In this document: in pieces, positions 36,802-46,100 of the stretch
How positions within the stretch are numbered: the stretch's first letter is position 1
How the letters are laid out: the number at the start of each line of letters is the position of its first letter
Assembly (NCBI RefSeq): GCF_003201355.1
Contig: NZ_QICL01000013.1
Location: forward strand, 62,001 to 126,000
From: Indolivaga alginatilytica
GTDB lineage: Bacteria; Bacteroidota; Bacteroidia; Bacteroidales; Dysgonomonadaceae
Reading direction: 5' to 3'
Length of the DNA: 64,000 nucleotides
Notes under the pieces: generated by a model
What the model was told of the DNA's origin: nothing
The model's input: only the letters and a program-made list of their open reading frames with translations
Databases searched by the model: none
Translations under genes and position numbers: made by a program

Positions 36802-38433
36802 TTAATTACTATTTTCGAATAAAAACCCTTTAACCTGAACATTCTTTAGATTGATATACTTATCTGATGCCTCCATTTTATACCAGGGATAGAACCGAAT
36901 ATAGAATGTTTCACCCTGAGGTATCTTCAATACTTTATTGAATGTATATGTCTTAAACTTCTCGTTCGGCAAATCATCCATAATCGTAATATCTTCGGTT
37001 TCAGAAAAACTCTGATCGATTGATCCCTGAGCTGTAAAGGTCATATATTTGCCACCAACTGCTCCCATTTCAAAGTGCAGTGAGTCTATAAAGAATGTAC
37101 CTTTCGGTGCTGTTATAGCCAGCTCTAAATAACGGGAAGCATTCAAATCGATATCCCCCGAAGGCCATTTATTATCCAATATAGTTACTAATACTTCATT
37201 ATTCTTATCCACAAATTCCAGACCTACAGCTTTAGCTCTCACCTCAACATTATTGTTTATTAATGGGGTGTCTCGAGAAATAACAGACCAGTCGGTTTGC
37301 TTCTTTTCAGCTCCTTTAAGGGAAAAACCAATACCTTTCAGACTAATTTCCTGACGTATATTATCGTCCGACAACAGGGTCAGATTCCCTTCGTATTTTT
37401 CAACCTTTTCCGGACTAAATTTCACAAAAACAGGATAACTTAAATTACCATCAGTGTAGGATACCGTTAATTTATTCTGAGGTGTTCCATTTTGCTTAGT
37501 TAATAATTCAAACGGAGATTCAACAGTAAGTTCTACTGTTCCGGATTTTGGAGTAAGATCTAATCCCTGCAAGGTAAACATCTTTACTGTTGATTTTCCT
37601 AAAAACTGCGATCCGAAATCCCATTCCGCAGGCTTTATATTTATATCTGACGACAAGGTCAAGTAATCGGTCAATATATTCTGCTTCATAAGATCCTCAA
37701 CAGCCAATCTTGCATATAATATTCCTCCCATTGCTTTTAGATGAGTATTATCATTATTAGCATAGATAATTTCTTTCGATTTTTCTGCTCCATATTCTAA
37801 AACCATCTTTTGTGTCAAAAGAGTCATATCAACCAATGGCACCGATAAATCATGGGCAAGAGACCGCATCGCCATAGGATAGTTCATTGTTGAATCGTCA
37901 GGAGCCAGTTCCGTCAGGCTATGCAATCCTTGACCCGTGATTTGATTATTTTCATCGAATAACCGCCTGACTATAGGAGTAAATAAAATAGGCATAGCTC
38001 CCCTCTCACGCGACTCGTCTATATATCTTTTAAGATAGCCTTGATATTGTCCCCAAGCGGCTGTTCCCCGTCCGGTTTCATCATTAGGATCAGTATCCAA
38101 TCCGGCGGCCTTTTCATCGTTATGTCCGAATTGAATAAAAACATAATCTCCGGGATTTAGGCTATTTCTTAGATTTTTCCAAAATTCATAATAAAACGAT
38201 TTGGAACTTCGCCCGTTTTTAGCCGCATTTACCGATCGAATATCACCTTTCAAAAATAGAGGCAGCATTTGTCCCCATCCTCTCATTTCCTTTTCTCCGC
38301 TATTTTTATCCTCATCATAGTTTGCCATTGTTGAGTCTCCAATAGTAAGAATCTTAATTTGAGCGGTAAGAGTTCCTCCTAAAAAAAGAGTGCACAGAAG
38401 CAAAAAGGTGATAAGTAATTTACGATATCTCAT
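36802..38433 (-). CDS. CE12-type acetylesterase with long C-terminal extension
   Basis: A 543-residue protein with signal peptide (ending GGTLTAQ). Residues 27-260 are an SGNH hydrolase like CE12: TIGDSTMANYDE, AKNGRSSKSF, FGHNDEKA, and NNDNTHLKAMGG with the Asp-His pair. Residues 270-543 are not found in the neighbouring CE12. They start with an Ig-like segment (FGSQFLGKSTVKMFTLQGLD) and end with a second beta-rich segment (YYIRFYPWYKM-like), perhaps carbohydrate-binding. It is part of the pectin operon, between GH28 and the short CE12. Confidence 0.88.
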   Translation of the reverse strand: MRYRKLLITFLLLCTLFLGGTLTAQIKILTIGDSTMANYDEDKNSGEKEMRGWGQMLPLFLKGDIRSVNAAKNGRSSKSFYYEFWKNLRNSLNPGDYVFIQFGHNDEKAAGLDTDPNDETGRGTAAWGQYQGYLKRYIDESRERGAMPILFTPIVRRLFDENNQITGQGLHSLTELAPDDSTMNYPMAMRSLAHDLSVPLVDMTLLTQKMVLEYGAEKSKEIIYANNDNTHLKAMGGILYARLAVEDLMKQNILTDYLTLSSDINIKPAEWDFGSQFLGKSTVKMFTLQGLDLTPKSGTVELTVESPFELLTKQNGTPQNKLTVSYTDGNLSYPVFVKFSPEKVEKYEGNLTLLSDDNIRQEISLKGIGFSLKGAEKKQTDWSVISRDTPLINNNVEVRAKAVGLEFVDKNNEVLVTILDNKWPSGDIDLNASRYLELAITAPKGTFFIDSLHFEMGAVGGKYMTFTAQGSIDQSFSETEDITIMDDLPNEKFKTYTFNKVLKIPQGETFYIRFYPWYKMEASDKYINLKNVQVKGFLFENSN

Positions 38434-38439
38434 AACATT

Positions 38440-38492
38440 AATAAACTATTGGTATTATACAGAGCAAAGTAATAAAAAAGGTTTGTGACCTT
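38440..38492 (-). repeat. Intergenic repeat, AAGGTC-palindrome type, supplies the GH28 stop codon
   Basis: On the minus strand AAGGTCACAAACCTT is followed by TTTTATTACTTTGCTCTGTA and CAATAGTTTATTAATG. This is a close match to the copy at 10564. The TAA stop of the GH28 gene (38493-38491) runs into the head as TAAGGTC, the same join seen after ligA. Confidence 0.65.
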
Positions 38493-40041
38493 ATTTATCG
38501 AGTCTTGGTGTTTTTACGTTATTCAGGAAATTATTTCCCCATATAACATTACTGTTGGTTATCTGGCAAAAGATATCAGCCGGAACCAATTGAAAACAAT
38601 TATTCACCAAAACATTATTTACATTCTTCAATTCAACAATCGGCTGATTGCTTAGTGGAACTTTCGACCTTACGTTATTCAATACAATGTCTTTACAATC
38701 ATCAAAAGCGAAAGAAGCGCCTTTCTTCACTGCTAAATCGACATTGTGGAATTGAATATTGGTCGCTGTTTTAGCCGTAAAACCATCATCGGCAGTCATG
38801 TTTATATTCGAAAATGAAATTTCAGAAATTGGCATCTCACTTATACCTGTTATATAACCGACCTTTTTCACATCACTACCTGTAACATCACTGATATGTA
38901 TATTACGGAAAACAGGCGTACGATCCGAAACTGGTTCTTCCTTTGAATCTTTATCATAGAACAGGTCGAAGATAAAAGCATTACGCTGAATATTATTCAT
39001 CACAATATTAGTAACTCTTATCTCTTCAACAATACCACCACGACCTCTGGAAGCTTTTAGACGGATTCCCGCATCAGTTCCATTAAAAACACAATTAGAG
39101 ATAGTAACTTTCTTTACTCCACCCGACATTTCGCTGCCTATAACTACGCCGCCGTGACCTGCAAGCATTACACAGTTTGTTATCGTTAGATTTTCACAGG
39201 GTCTGCCGTATATGCGCCCATCTTCATCACGCCCCGACTTAATGGTAATACAATCGTCACCCACACTTATAAAACAATCCGAGATACGTACATTTCGACA
39301 CGATTCGGGATTAATTCCATCCGTATTATGCCCTTTAGGGTTACTCGATGGGTTATTAATAGTTACACCATGTATCACAATATCATCGCATCCAATGGGA
39401 TTGATTGTCCAGAAAGGTGAGTTTACAATGGTGATCCCCTCTATGTGGATATTCTTACATTCCAAAAACTGAATAAAAGGAGGACGGAAAAATTTACGCT
39501 CTAAGGTCTTCTCATAATAAGGTGAAACCTTTATATCTTTATTTGCATCCAGCCATTGTTGTTGCAATTGGTTGGTTGACGATGTTTTTCCGCTAGCATT
39601 AATCTCGTTGATGAAACGTCTCGACTCGTCCCACCATTTAAAGCCTTGTCCGTCTATCTTTCCACGACCTTTGATGGTGATATTTTCGACCTTCTCGGCA
39701 TGAATTAGCGGTGACAGGCTATTCATAAACACACCCTCCCAGCGTACTTTTACGAAAGGAAGATAATCTTCGAATCTGTCTGAGAAACTGAGTACAGCCC
39801 CCGATTCCAAATCTAGAGTAATATTGCTTTCGAGGTGTATAGCCGCTGTCAGATAATTTCCGGCAGGGAAATAAATAGTTCCTCCACCTTCGGCTGCTGC
39901 TTTTTTAATTGTTTTATTGATTAAATCCGTGCAGATTTTCTTTCCTGTCACATCAGCACCCAAAGCCTGCATATTGTAGACTTTGGCTTCTAACGCCAAC
40001 AGCGAGAGCGAAAATATAATGAGTAGAAACGTCTTCTTCAT
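38491..40041 (-). CDS. Polygalacturonase-type glycoside hydrolase family 28 enzyme
   Basis: A 516-residue secreted beta-helix enzyme (signal ending LLALEA). All four GH28 motifs are seen: NTDG in GHNTDGINPESC (about 236-247), GDD in FISVGDDCITIKSG (about 257-270), GHGG (about 297-300) and RLK in DAGIRLKASRGRGG. It hydrolyses galacturonic acid linkages in pectin, endo or exo unclear. It is transcribed after the CE8 pectin esterase and before two CE12 esterases. A second GH28 of different sequence lies at 48.8 kb. Confidence 0.95.
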   Translation of the reverse strand: MKKTFLLIIFSLSLLALEAKVYNMQALGADVTGKKICTDLINKTIKKAAAEGGGTIYFPAGNYLTAAIHLESNITLDLESGAVLSFSDRFEDYLPFVKVRWEGVFMNSLSPLIHAEKVENITIKGRGKIDGQGFKWWDESRRFINEINASGKTSSTNQLQQQWLDANKDIKVSPYYEKTLERKFFRPPFIQFLECKNIHIEGITIVNSPFWTINPIGCDDIVIHGVTINNPSSNPKGHNTDGINPESCRNVRISDCFISVGDDCITIKSGRDEDGRIYGRPCENLTITNCVMLAGHGGVVIGSEMSGGVKKVTISNCVFNGTDAGIRLKASRGRGGIVEEIRVTNIVMNNIQRNAFIFDLFYDKDSKEEPVSDRTPVFRNIHISDVTGSDVKKVGYITGISEMPISEISFSNINMTADDGFTAKTATNIQFHNVDLAVKKGASFAFDDCKDIVLNNVRSKVPLSNQPIVELKNVNNVLVNNCFQLVPADIFCQITNSNVIWGNNFLNNVKTPRLDK

Positions 40042-40054
40042 AATTAAATATTTT

Positions 40055-40102
40055 AAGGTCTTTTTTGTATTTTAATAAGTGCAGCATCAATAGGTACTAT
40101 TT
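40055..40102 (+). repeat. Degenerate intergenic repeat lacking the inner palindrome
   Basis: AAGGTCTTTTTTGTATTTTA followed by ATAAGTGCAGCATCAATAGG and TACTATTTC aligns with the family tail, but the inner part of the palindrome is missing. It lies between the CE8 and GH28 genes, antisense to both. Confidence 0.4.
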
Positions 40103-40106
40103 CACA

Positions 40107-41060
40107 TTACTTATTTATTGTAGGATTCCAATTGTCGCATCCTCTCAGAACATTAACAATCGTATATTTTTCAGCTTCTTTCTTCGTTAATATTTTTGCC
40201 CATTTTACACGTCCAGAGGTATTCGCACCTTCTCCCGAGTTGTTGTATTCCATATAACGGGCTGTTTTTTCATTCTCCGGATTTCTCCAGTTATCCCATC
40301 CTTCGGGTTTGATGCCTTTGGGTAAATATGTATTCATAAAGAGAGTCATAGCATAAGCACGCCATGGACGGCCTAAATACATTTCGTTAACCCCTTCGGC
40401 TAATTTTACTGTACAATTATTGAAAATATATCCGAATTCTATATCCTCCGGAGTATTGGCTGCCGTGATATAAGAGTTCTTTTTGCAAAAAATTTCGCAA
40501 CGTTCAAACCAACAGGTCGATGGTCCGAAAATAAAATCTGTGGTACCTTCAATATAGCAATCTTCAAAATATTGCCTTTGTCCTTGCTTTCCGGCATAAA
40601 TAGTATCCTGATGCCCTAAGAAACGGCATTTGCGGAATATAACCCTGTCACCTTCGACATGCAGAGCTACAGCCTGCCCTAATTGTAGTGATGAGTTTTC
40701 AATGGTAAGATTCTCCACTGTAATATCATTTCCACGAATAAGGAACGTGTATGTTTTGAATGTTCCCATCTTATTTATATTGGCGTGATCGTCATAGGTG
40801 ATGATCGTCTTTTCCATATCCTCACCCAACAGTTTTACATTTGTAAGATATGAATGAAGTATCAGTTTCTCTTTATAAACTCCTGCACGAATATAAATAG
40901 TGACAGGTCCTGCCGGGTCAAATGCCCGAACTGAATCTATGGCTTGCTGAATGGTACGGAAATGGCCTCGTCCATTACGGTCTACAACAATATCACGTTC
41001 ACCTTGGGCGAAAATACCCAACGACATAAATAACAGGCAGAGTAAAATAAGTTTTTTCAT
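40107..41060 (-). CDS. Pectinesterase (CE8)
   Basis: A 317-residue secreted enzyme with signal MKKLILLCLLFMSLGIFAQG. Pectin methylesterase motifs are complete: YIRAGVYKEKL (about 57-67), GQAVALHVEGD, the catalytic Asp in GHQDTIYAG (about 154-162), the second Asp in GTTDFIFGPS (about 172-181) and LGRPWRAYA with Arg and Trp (about 229-237). It removes methyl esters from homogalacturonan, opening it to lyases and GH28. It is the first enzyme gene after the susC-susD pair at 41-46 kb. Confidence 0.96.
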   Translation of the reverse strand: MKKLILLCLLFMSLGIFAQGERDIVVDRNGRGHFRTIQQAIDSVRAFDPAGPVTIYIRAGVYKEKLILHSYLTNVKLLGEDMEKTIITYDDHANINKMGTFKTYTFLIRGNDITVENLTIENSSLQLGQAVALHVEGDRVIFRKCRFLGHQDTIYAGKQGQRQYFEDCYIEGTTDFIFGPSTCWFERCEIFCKKNSYITAANTPEDIEFGYIFNNCTVKLAEGVNEMYLGRPWRAYAMTLFMNTYLPKGIKPEGWDNWRNPENEKTARYMEYNNSGEGANTSGRVKWAKILTKKEAEKYTIVNVLRGCDNWNPTINK

Positions 41061-41081
41061 AAGATCAAAAATTGGGTTAAT

Positions 41082-41117
41082 ATCGTAAAGGGTAATAAAT
41101 TATTTACCCTTTACGAT
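41082..41117 (-). terminator. Intra-operon hairpin after susD
   Basis: ATCGTAAAGGGTAA (41082-41095) pairs perfectly with TTACCCTTTACGAT (41104-41117) around an 8-nt loop. It lies 26 bp after the susD stop and 22 bp before the CE8 gene. It probably acts as a partial terminator or mRNA-end stabiliser so that susCD is expressed more than the enzymes. Confidence 0.65.
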
Positions 41118-41142
41118 TTTTATCTAGTAGACACTAAAATAA

Positions 41143-42801
41143 TTAGTATCCGGGGTTCTGTTCTACTTTTGCATGGTTTAGATTTATAGCATCTAAAGGT
41201 ATCGGACGCAATATTTTATTTTGTCCATCTACACCTTTAAAATAATCAGCACCAACAACATTTGGATTATATTTTACAGCATACTCAATCAGTTTGCCTG
41301 TACGCTTCAAGTCCATCCATCGGTGGTATTCACCAGCCAATTCTCTGCCTCTTTCATCCAAAATAAAATCTATTGACAAATCGGATTCTTTTACGCTCAT
41401 ATCATAACCTGCAGCAGCAGCACGCTTACGAACTACATTTATACGTTCTACAGCTTTTGCATTATTACCCGCCTTGTAATAAGCTTCGGCTGCCACCAGA
41501 TAAGTTTCTCCTACACGTGCCAATACTACATCACGGGTACTGCTTGTGGTACTGAAAACGGAGTTTGGATCATCGAACTTGCGTACTACAGCTACACCAT
41601 ATACATCACCCGACATCGCAGCAATATAAGTAGTTGGCTTACCCGATACTGTAAGTGTATTTTCCTGCATAGGGATAATAACTGTTCTAGACCTTGTAGC
41701 CGGATTTGCAGCACGCCATGCAGCCGTATCTGCAACTGCCCATGCAGGAGGATAGTAATATAGCACCCTCTCGGCATCTAATTGCTTGTTTTTAGTATAG
41801 AAATCGTAATAATGAGTATAAAATTGAACCATGAAAGTTCCCTCATATCTAGTATCGCCTTTTGAGAATAACTGATGCAGGCGGATAGTAGGAGTAAGAT
41901 TTGATGTTGTATATTTATTTCCATCTTCAGCTCCACCCAAATAAGTACCAAAAAATGCCTGTTGCATATTTCCCGCAGTAGGGCTAGATATTGACGAAGC
42001 ATCGTATTGCACAGACCATATAACCTCTTCATTCTCCTGATTCTTCTTTTCAGGCCAAAATAAGTCGTTAAAGTTGATCGATAATACTTGACCACCTATA
42101 GCTGCATCTGCATATTCGGCAGCTTTAGTGAAATCCGAGACAGTGCCAAATGTTTCATAACCACGACACAAATATGTTTTTGCCAGAAAATGATTGACTG
42201 TTCGTTGATCGACTCTTCCAAATACAGATGTTTTAGCAGGCAGACTTTTTTTCAAGTCTTCCATTTCCGTAATTATAAATTCATATGTAGCAGTTGCAGA
42301 CTCACGCTCGAATGATACTATCGGCGAATCTATCATATTTTTCACAAGAGCTACTCCTCCAAAGTTCTGAACCAGCAAATAATAGTAATATGCACGAACA
42401 AATCGGGCTTCTGCTTTATATTGACCTAACAAATCTGTCGCCTCTGTATGATCGGCATAATAAATAGCCGTATTTGCCAACTGAATACCTGCATAGCAAC
42501 TTGCATAAAATTTCTTTACATCACCATCGGAATTCAACAAACCTTTGTAAGTACCCAGTCCATCGGGAACTTTATTTCTACCCGAAGCATACAGGTCGGT
42601 TCCTGCACAAAATATCCAAGGTTCTATTCCATATACCGCACGTAAAGAAGAGTATACAGTATTCATTAAACTTCCATAACCTTCAGCCGTTCCATAAAAC
42701 TGATCTCTGGGAACATTCGATTTATTATCCTGTTCCAAAAAATCACTACATCCAACCAACGGAAGAATGAGTAGGAATAATATATAATATATTTTTTTCA
42801 T
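41143..42801 (-). CDS. RagB/SusD family outer membrane lipoprotein (pectin unit 2)
   Basis: A 552-residue SusD with lipobox in LPLVGCSDFLEQDN. Typical pieces are YKAEARFVRAYYYYLLVQNF (about 128-147), the TPR helix VLARVGETYLVAAEAYYKAG and the C-terminal DERGRELAGEYHRWMDLKRT, ending YKVEQNPGY-like (VEQNPGY). It captures pectic oligosaccharides with the SusC just upstream (18-bp gap). It is followed by a hairpin, then CE8. Confidence 0.95.
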   Translation of the reverse strand: MKKIYYILFLLILPLVGCSDFLEQDNKSNVPRDQFYGTAEGYGSLMNTVYSSLRAVYGIEPWIFCAGTDLYASGRNKVPDGLGTYKGLLNSDGDVKKFYASCYAGIQLANTAIYYADHTEATDLLGQYKAEARFVRAYYYYLLVQNFGGVALVKNMIDSPIVSFERESATATYEFIITEMEDLKKSLPAKTSVFGRVDQRTVNHFLAKTYLCRGYETFGTVSDFTKAAEYADAAIGGQVLSINFNDLFWPEKKNQENEEVIWSVQYDASSISSPTAGNMQQAFFGTYLGGAEDGNKYTTSNLTPTIRLHQLFSKGDTRYEGTFMVQFYTHYYDFYTKNKQLDAERVLYYYPPAWAVADTAAWRAANPATRSRTVIIPMQENTLTVSGKPTTYIAAMSGDVYGVAVVRKFDDPNSVFSTTSSTRDVVLARVGETYLVAAEAYYKAGNNAKAVERINVVRKRAAAAGYDMSVKESDLSIDFILDERGRELAGEYHRWMDLKRTGKLIEYAVKYNPNVVGADYFKGVDGQNKILRPIPLDAINLNHAKVEQNPGY

Positions 42802-42819
42802 TTTTTGCTCAATTTATTA

Positions 42820-45800
42820 TTAGAACTTAAGATTTACACCAAACTGATAAGTTACAGAGCTTGGTCCACCACTACCATCTGAAATAGATGCCGCAGCCCA
42901 CTCAGGATCAAAGCCTTTATAGTCGGTAAATACAAAAGGATTCAAAACATTTACATATAACCTCAGGTTTGATACTCCGATATTTGACAATAATTTGCGA
43001 GGAAGTGTATATCCAAAAGTTATATTCTGAACTTTTATAAATGATGCATCCACATAATTATTTGCACCCGCTTCGGCATCACTTGAGATACTCCAGAATC
43101 TACCTCCTCCATTATTAATTCCACTATTGTTAGGATAAGGGTATGCCTGACTATTATGCCCGGTTGAAATTCCTACTGTACCATCCGCATTCAGTATAGC
43201 TGCACCTGCAGGAATGTAGTAATCCATCTTTAATTTGTTACGTCCACGATCCTTATAGTCTGTAAATTCCACCATAAAAGGACTCAATACATTCACCCCC
43301 TGTTTTGTGTAAATCGAAAATGAAAAATCAAAATCCTTCCAGCTCAGATTAGATGTAACACTTCCTGTCCAGTCAGGTAAAGCAGATCCGAGAATCATTT
43401 TATCTTTTTCATCTATAACATAATTTCCATCTCTGTCAAGTACTTTGGTTTGTCCCTCATACTGACCGTATTTAGCAGCTTCAGCAGCTTCAGCAGCAGT
43501 CCATACTCCCGTTATTTTATAATTGTAAAGGGCATCTAAAGATTCACCTATAAATAATTTGTTTCCTCTGTCATCTACTTTTGCACCATAAAGCTCTACT
43601 ATTTCGTTCTTATTGGCAGCAAATACAAAAGTAGTAGACCATTGAAGATCTTTTGTGACAATATTCATCGTAGTCAGAGCCAGTTCAATACCACTGTTTC
43701 TAATTTTACCTACATTATCCCACATTACCCCACCAAGTGCTCCTGTTTCGAGAGGCATAGTACGTTTGTAAATAACATCACTTGATAATTTATTATAATA
43801 ATCGATTGTACCATTGATACGCCCTCCAAAAAATCCATAGTCTAGTCCGAAATTGAATTCTCTTGATTTCTCCCACGAAAGATTAGTATATACCAATCCG
43901 TTAGGTCCATAACCATTAACCGCCATACCTCCATAATCATACCAGTATTTCTGTTTGGCAAGAGCTTGTGTATCATATGGCCCTACTCCTCCATTATTTC
44001 CGGTATAACCGAAACTCGCTCTTACTTTAAGGTTGCTTAATGCATCAAATTTCATAAAGTCCTCTTCCGATGCTCTCCATGCCAATGCCATAGAGGGGAA
44101 CATACCCCATTTATGACCTTTGGCAAACTTAGAAGAGCCATCCCAACGACTTGTTACTGTAGCCAGATATTTGCTTTTGTATGTATAATTAAATCGAAGA
44201 GCATGAGATAGCATCGTTATACGCTGAAAATCACTGAGTACTTTTTCGATATTAGCCGCCGATTCCAGATTATGAAAACTTGTCTCAAATGGAATACCTC
44301 TTACCTTTGTATAATCTTTGTTGTAGCTATTGTCATAAATACTAAATAAATACATACCATTGAAATCATGGTCTCCTATAGTTTTCTGATAATTAACCTG
44401 ATTATCCCATGTATATGTAAATCTCTCCTCATTTGTCACCTCTGCGGCATTAACACCTGCAGCAAACTGAGCTGCAGTATTTACTCCGTTGTAGATTCCA
44501 TGGCGGCTTTTGTTATAAGTCGGTAGAAAATTACTCTTTATAGTTATCTCCTTTACAGGATTATACTGAACATATACATTTGCCAGCACATCATAAGCTT
44601 TAGTATTATCATCTGCATTTTGCAAATCAATAAGAGGATTTATGATCCCCGAAAACTGTCCGCTACCCTTAAATATATCTTTTCCTCCGGGAAGTAATAC
44701 CAAATCGCCATTTTTATCATATGGTATAAAATACGGATTGGTTCTGAAACTGTTTAAAACAGCATTATTACTTCCGAAATCTTTTTCCGTCATAGCCATA
44801 TTCGCAGAAAAACCAACCGAAAATTTATCGTTAATCTTATTATCTACAGATCCCTTGATATTGTATCTTTTATAGTTATCGTTTACGAAAACTCCGTCTT
44901 CATCCTGATAACCGACTCCTATACGATAAGCTAGATTTCTATTATTTCCGTTTATACTTATAAAATGATTCTGCTGTTGTCCGTTTTGTGTAATCAGATC
45001 CGGCCAGTTTGTATAATCTTTGGTTCGGAACTTTTTTTTCATCACCTCACTACCATTCCAGAAATTATTGAGATCGCCGCTCGTTATAGCATATTGAGGT
45101 ATACCCGTTGCATATGCATTTTTTAGCTGGTCGCTAGTCATTGTATTATATCTTGCAAAACGATAATCTGAAAACTCGTCTCCATTCATAAACTCAGGCA
45201 TACGAGCTACGTTTTTAGAACCATAAAAGCCATCATAAGTGATAGAAACTTTACCGGTATCGGAAGGCTTGCCCTGCTTGGTGGTCACCATAACAACTCC
45301 ATTGGTTGCTCTCGAACCAAAAATAGCTGTAGAAGAAGCATCTTTTAAAACATCAAGACGCTCAATATCAGCAGGATTCAGGAAGTCAATACCATCAGTT
45401 ACAACCCCGTCAACAACGTAAAGAGGACCTCCTCCTAACATCGAACTTTTACCGCGGATCTGAATATCAAATCGTCCACCTGCTCTACTTGAGTTTTGAG
45501 AAATATTAACTCCGGCTACTTGTCCTTGCAGTGATTCCAACACACTTGTTGCACCTCTTGCAACAAGGTTATCTGATGAAACACTACCGACCGACCCTGT
45601 CAGGTCGTTTTTCTTCATTGTTCCGTATCCGATAACAACGACCTCATCCAATTGGGAGAAATCTTCTCTCATTACAATATTTACAACAGCCCCCGTAATT
45701 GGTATTTCCTGAGTTTGCATACCAATATACTTGGCTTCCAGAGTTTTTGAAGTACCGGGAACAGACAACGAATATTTTCCGTCTAAATCTGTTATTGTAC

Positions 45801-45966
45801 CTGTAGTAGAACCTTTTACTGTAACAGAAACCCCTATTAAGGTCTCTCCTTTTGAATCTGTTACTGTACCCGATATTTCCTTTCCCTGTGCATATGCACT
45901 TTGCCAAGACACGAGGAAAAAGAGGGCACACATTACAGACAAAGTCTTCATAATTGTCTTTTGCAT
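42820..45966 (-). CDS. SusC/RagA family transporter (pectin unit 2)
   Basis: A 1048-residue TonB-linked transporter. Signal (ending QSAYAQG), carboxypeptidase-like domain (about 28-105, GTVTDSKGETLIGVSVTVKG), SusC signature VVVIGYGTMKKNDLTGSVGS, plug with GPLYVVDGVVTDGIDFLNPA and STAIFGSRATNGVVMVTTKQ, and a barrel ending in QFGVNLKF. It is first in a second transcription unit: upstream is a box shared with two other promoters of the locus. Its N-terminus is very like that of the SusC at 57 kb, suggesting an old duplication. Confidence 0.96.
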   Translation of the reverse strand: MQKTIMKTLSVMCALFFLVSWQSAYAQGKEISGTVTDSKGETLIGVSVTVKGSTTGTITDLDGKYSLSVPGTSKTLEAKYIGMQTQEIPITGAVVNIVMREDFSQLDEVVVIGYGTMKKNDLTGSVGSVSSDNLVARGATSVLESLQGQVAGVNISQNSSRAGGRFDIQIRGKSSMLGGGPLYVVDGVVTDGIDFLNPADIERLDVLKDASSTAIFGSRATNGVVMVTTKQGKPSDTGKVSITYDGFYGSKNVARMPEFMNGDEFSDYRFARYNTMTSDQLKNAYATGIPQYAITSGDLNNFWNGSEVMKKKFRTKDYTNWPDLITQNGQQQNHFISINGNNRNLAYRIGVGYQDEDGVFVNDNYKRYNIKGSVDNKINDKFSVGFSANMAMTEKDFGSNNAVLNSFRTNPYFIPYDKNGDLVLLPGGKDIFKGSGQFSGIINPLIDLQNADDNTKAYDVLANVYVQYNPVKEITIKSNFLPTYNKSRHGIYNGVNTAAQFAAGVNAAEVTNEERFTYTWDNQVNYQKTIGDHDFNGMYLFSIYDNSYNKDYTKVRGIPFETSFHNLESAANIEKVLSDFQRITMLSHALRFNYTYKSKYLATVTSRWDGSSKFAKGHKWGMFPSMALAWRASEEDFMKFDALSNLKVRASFGYTGNNGGVGPYDTQALAKQKYWYDYGGMAVNGYGPNGLVYTNLSWEKSREFNFGLDYGFFGGRINGTIDYYNKLSSDVIYKRTMPLETGALGGVMWDNVGKIRNSGIELALTTMNIVTKDLQWSTTFVFAANKNEIVELYGAKVDDRGNKLFIGESLDALYNYKITGVWTAAEAAEAAKYGQYEGQTKVLDRDGNYVIDEKDKMILGSALPDWTGSVTSNLSWKDFDFSFSIYTKQGVNVLSPFMVEFTDYKDRGRNKLKMDYYIPAGAAILNADGTVGISTGHNSQAYPYPNNSGINNGGGRFWSISSDAEAGANNYVDASFIKVQNITFGYTLPRKLLSNIGVSNLRLYVNVLNPFVFTDYKGFDPEWAAASISDGSGGPSSVTYQFGVNLKF

Positions 45967-46025
45967 GGTGTGGTTAAATTAAGGAATTAAGGTCTAAAGT
46001 TTTGATTTATATAGTTAACTTGTTG

Positions 46026-46090
46026 CAATAGTAAAGTATATTTACCAGTTTCACGGGGGACATTTTGACTACTCAGGGTAGTCAAAATGT
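46026..46090 (-). promoter_or_regulatory. susC promoter (unit 2) with shared GTCAAAATnTCCCCC box
   Basis: On the minus strand GTCAAAATGTCCCCC (46069-46055) is followed after exactly 21 bp by the -7 element TACTATTG (46033-46026). The box overlaps a perfect 13-bp inverted repeat, ACATTTTGACTAC (46060-46072) and GTAGTCAAAATGT (46078-46090), with a 5-nt loop. The palindrome might also end transcription of the GH105 gene. The same box and spacing occur at 57409-57452 and 62376-62419. Confidence 0.7.
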
Positions 46091-46100
46091 TTTTTCTTCT

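Noticed and set aside
45987-46010. AAGGTCTAAAGTTTTGATTT before susC as a member of the repeat family
   Set aside because: Only the first half of the head matches; the palindrome and tail are missing.
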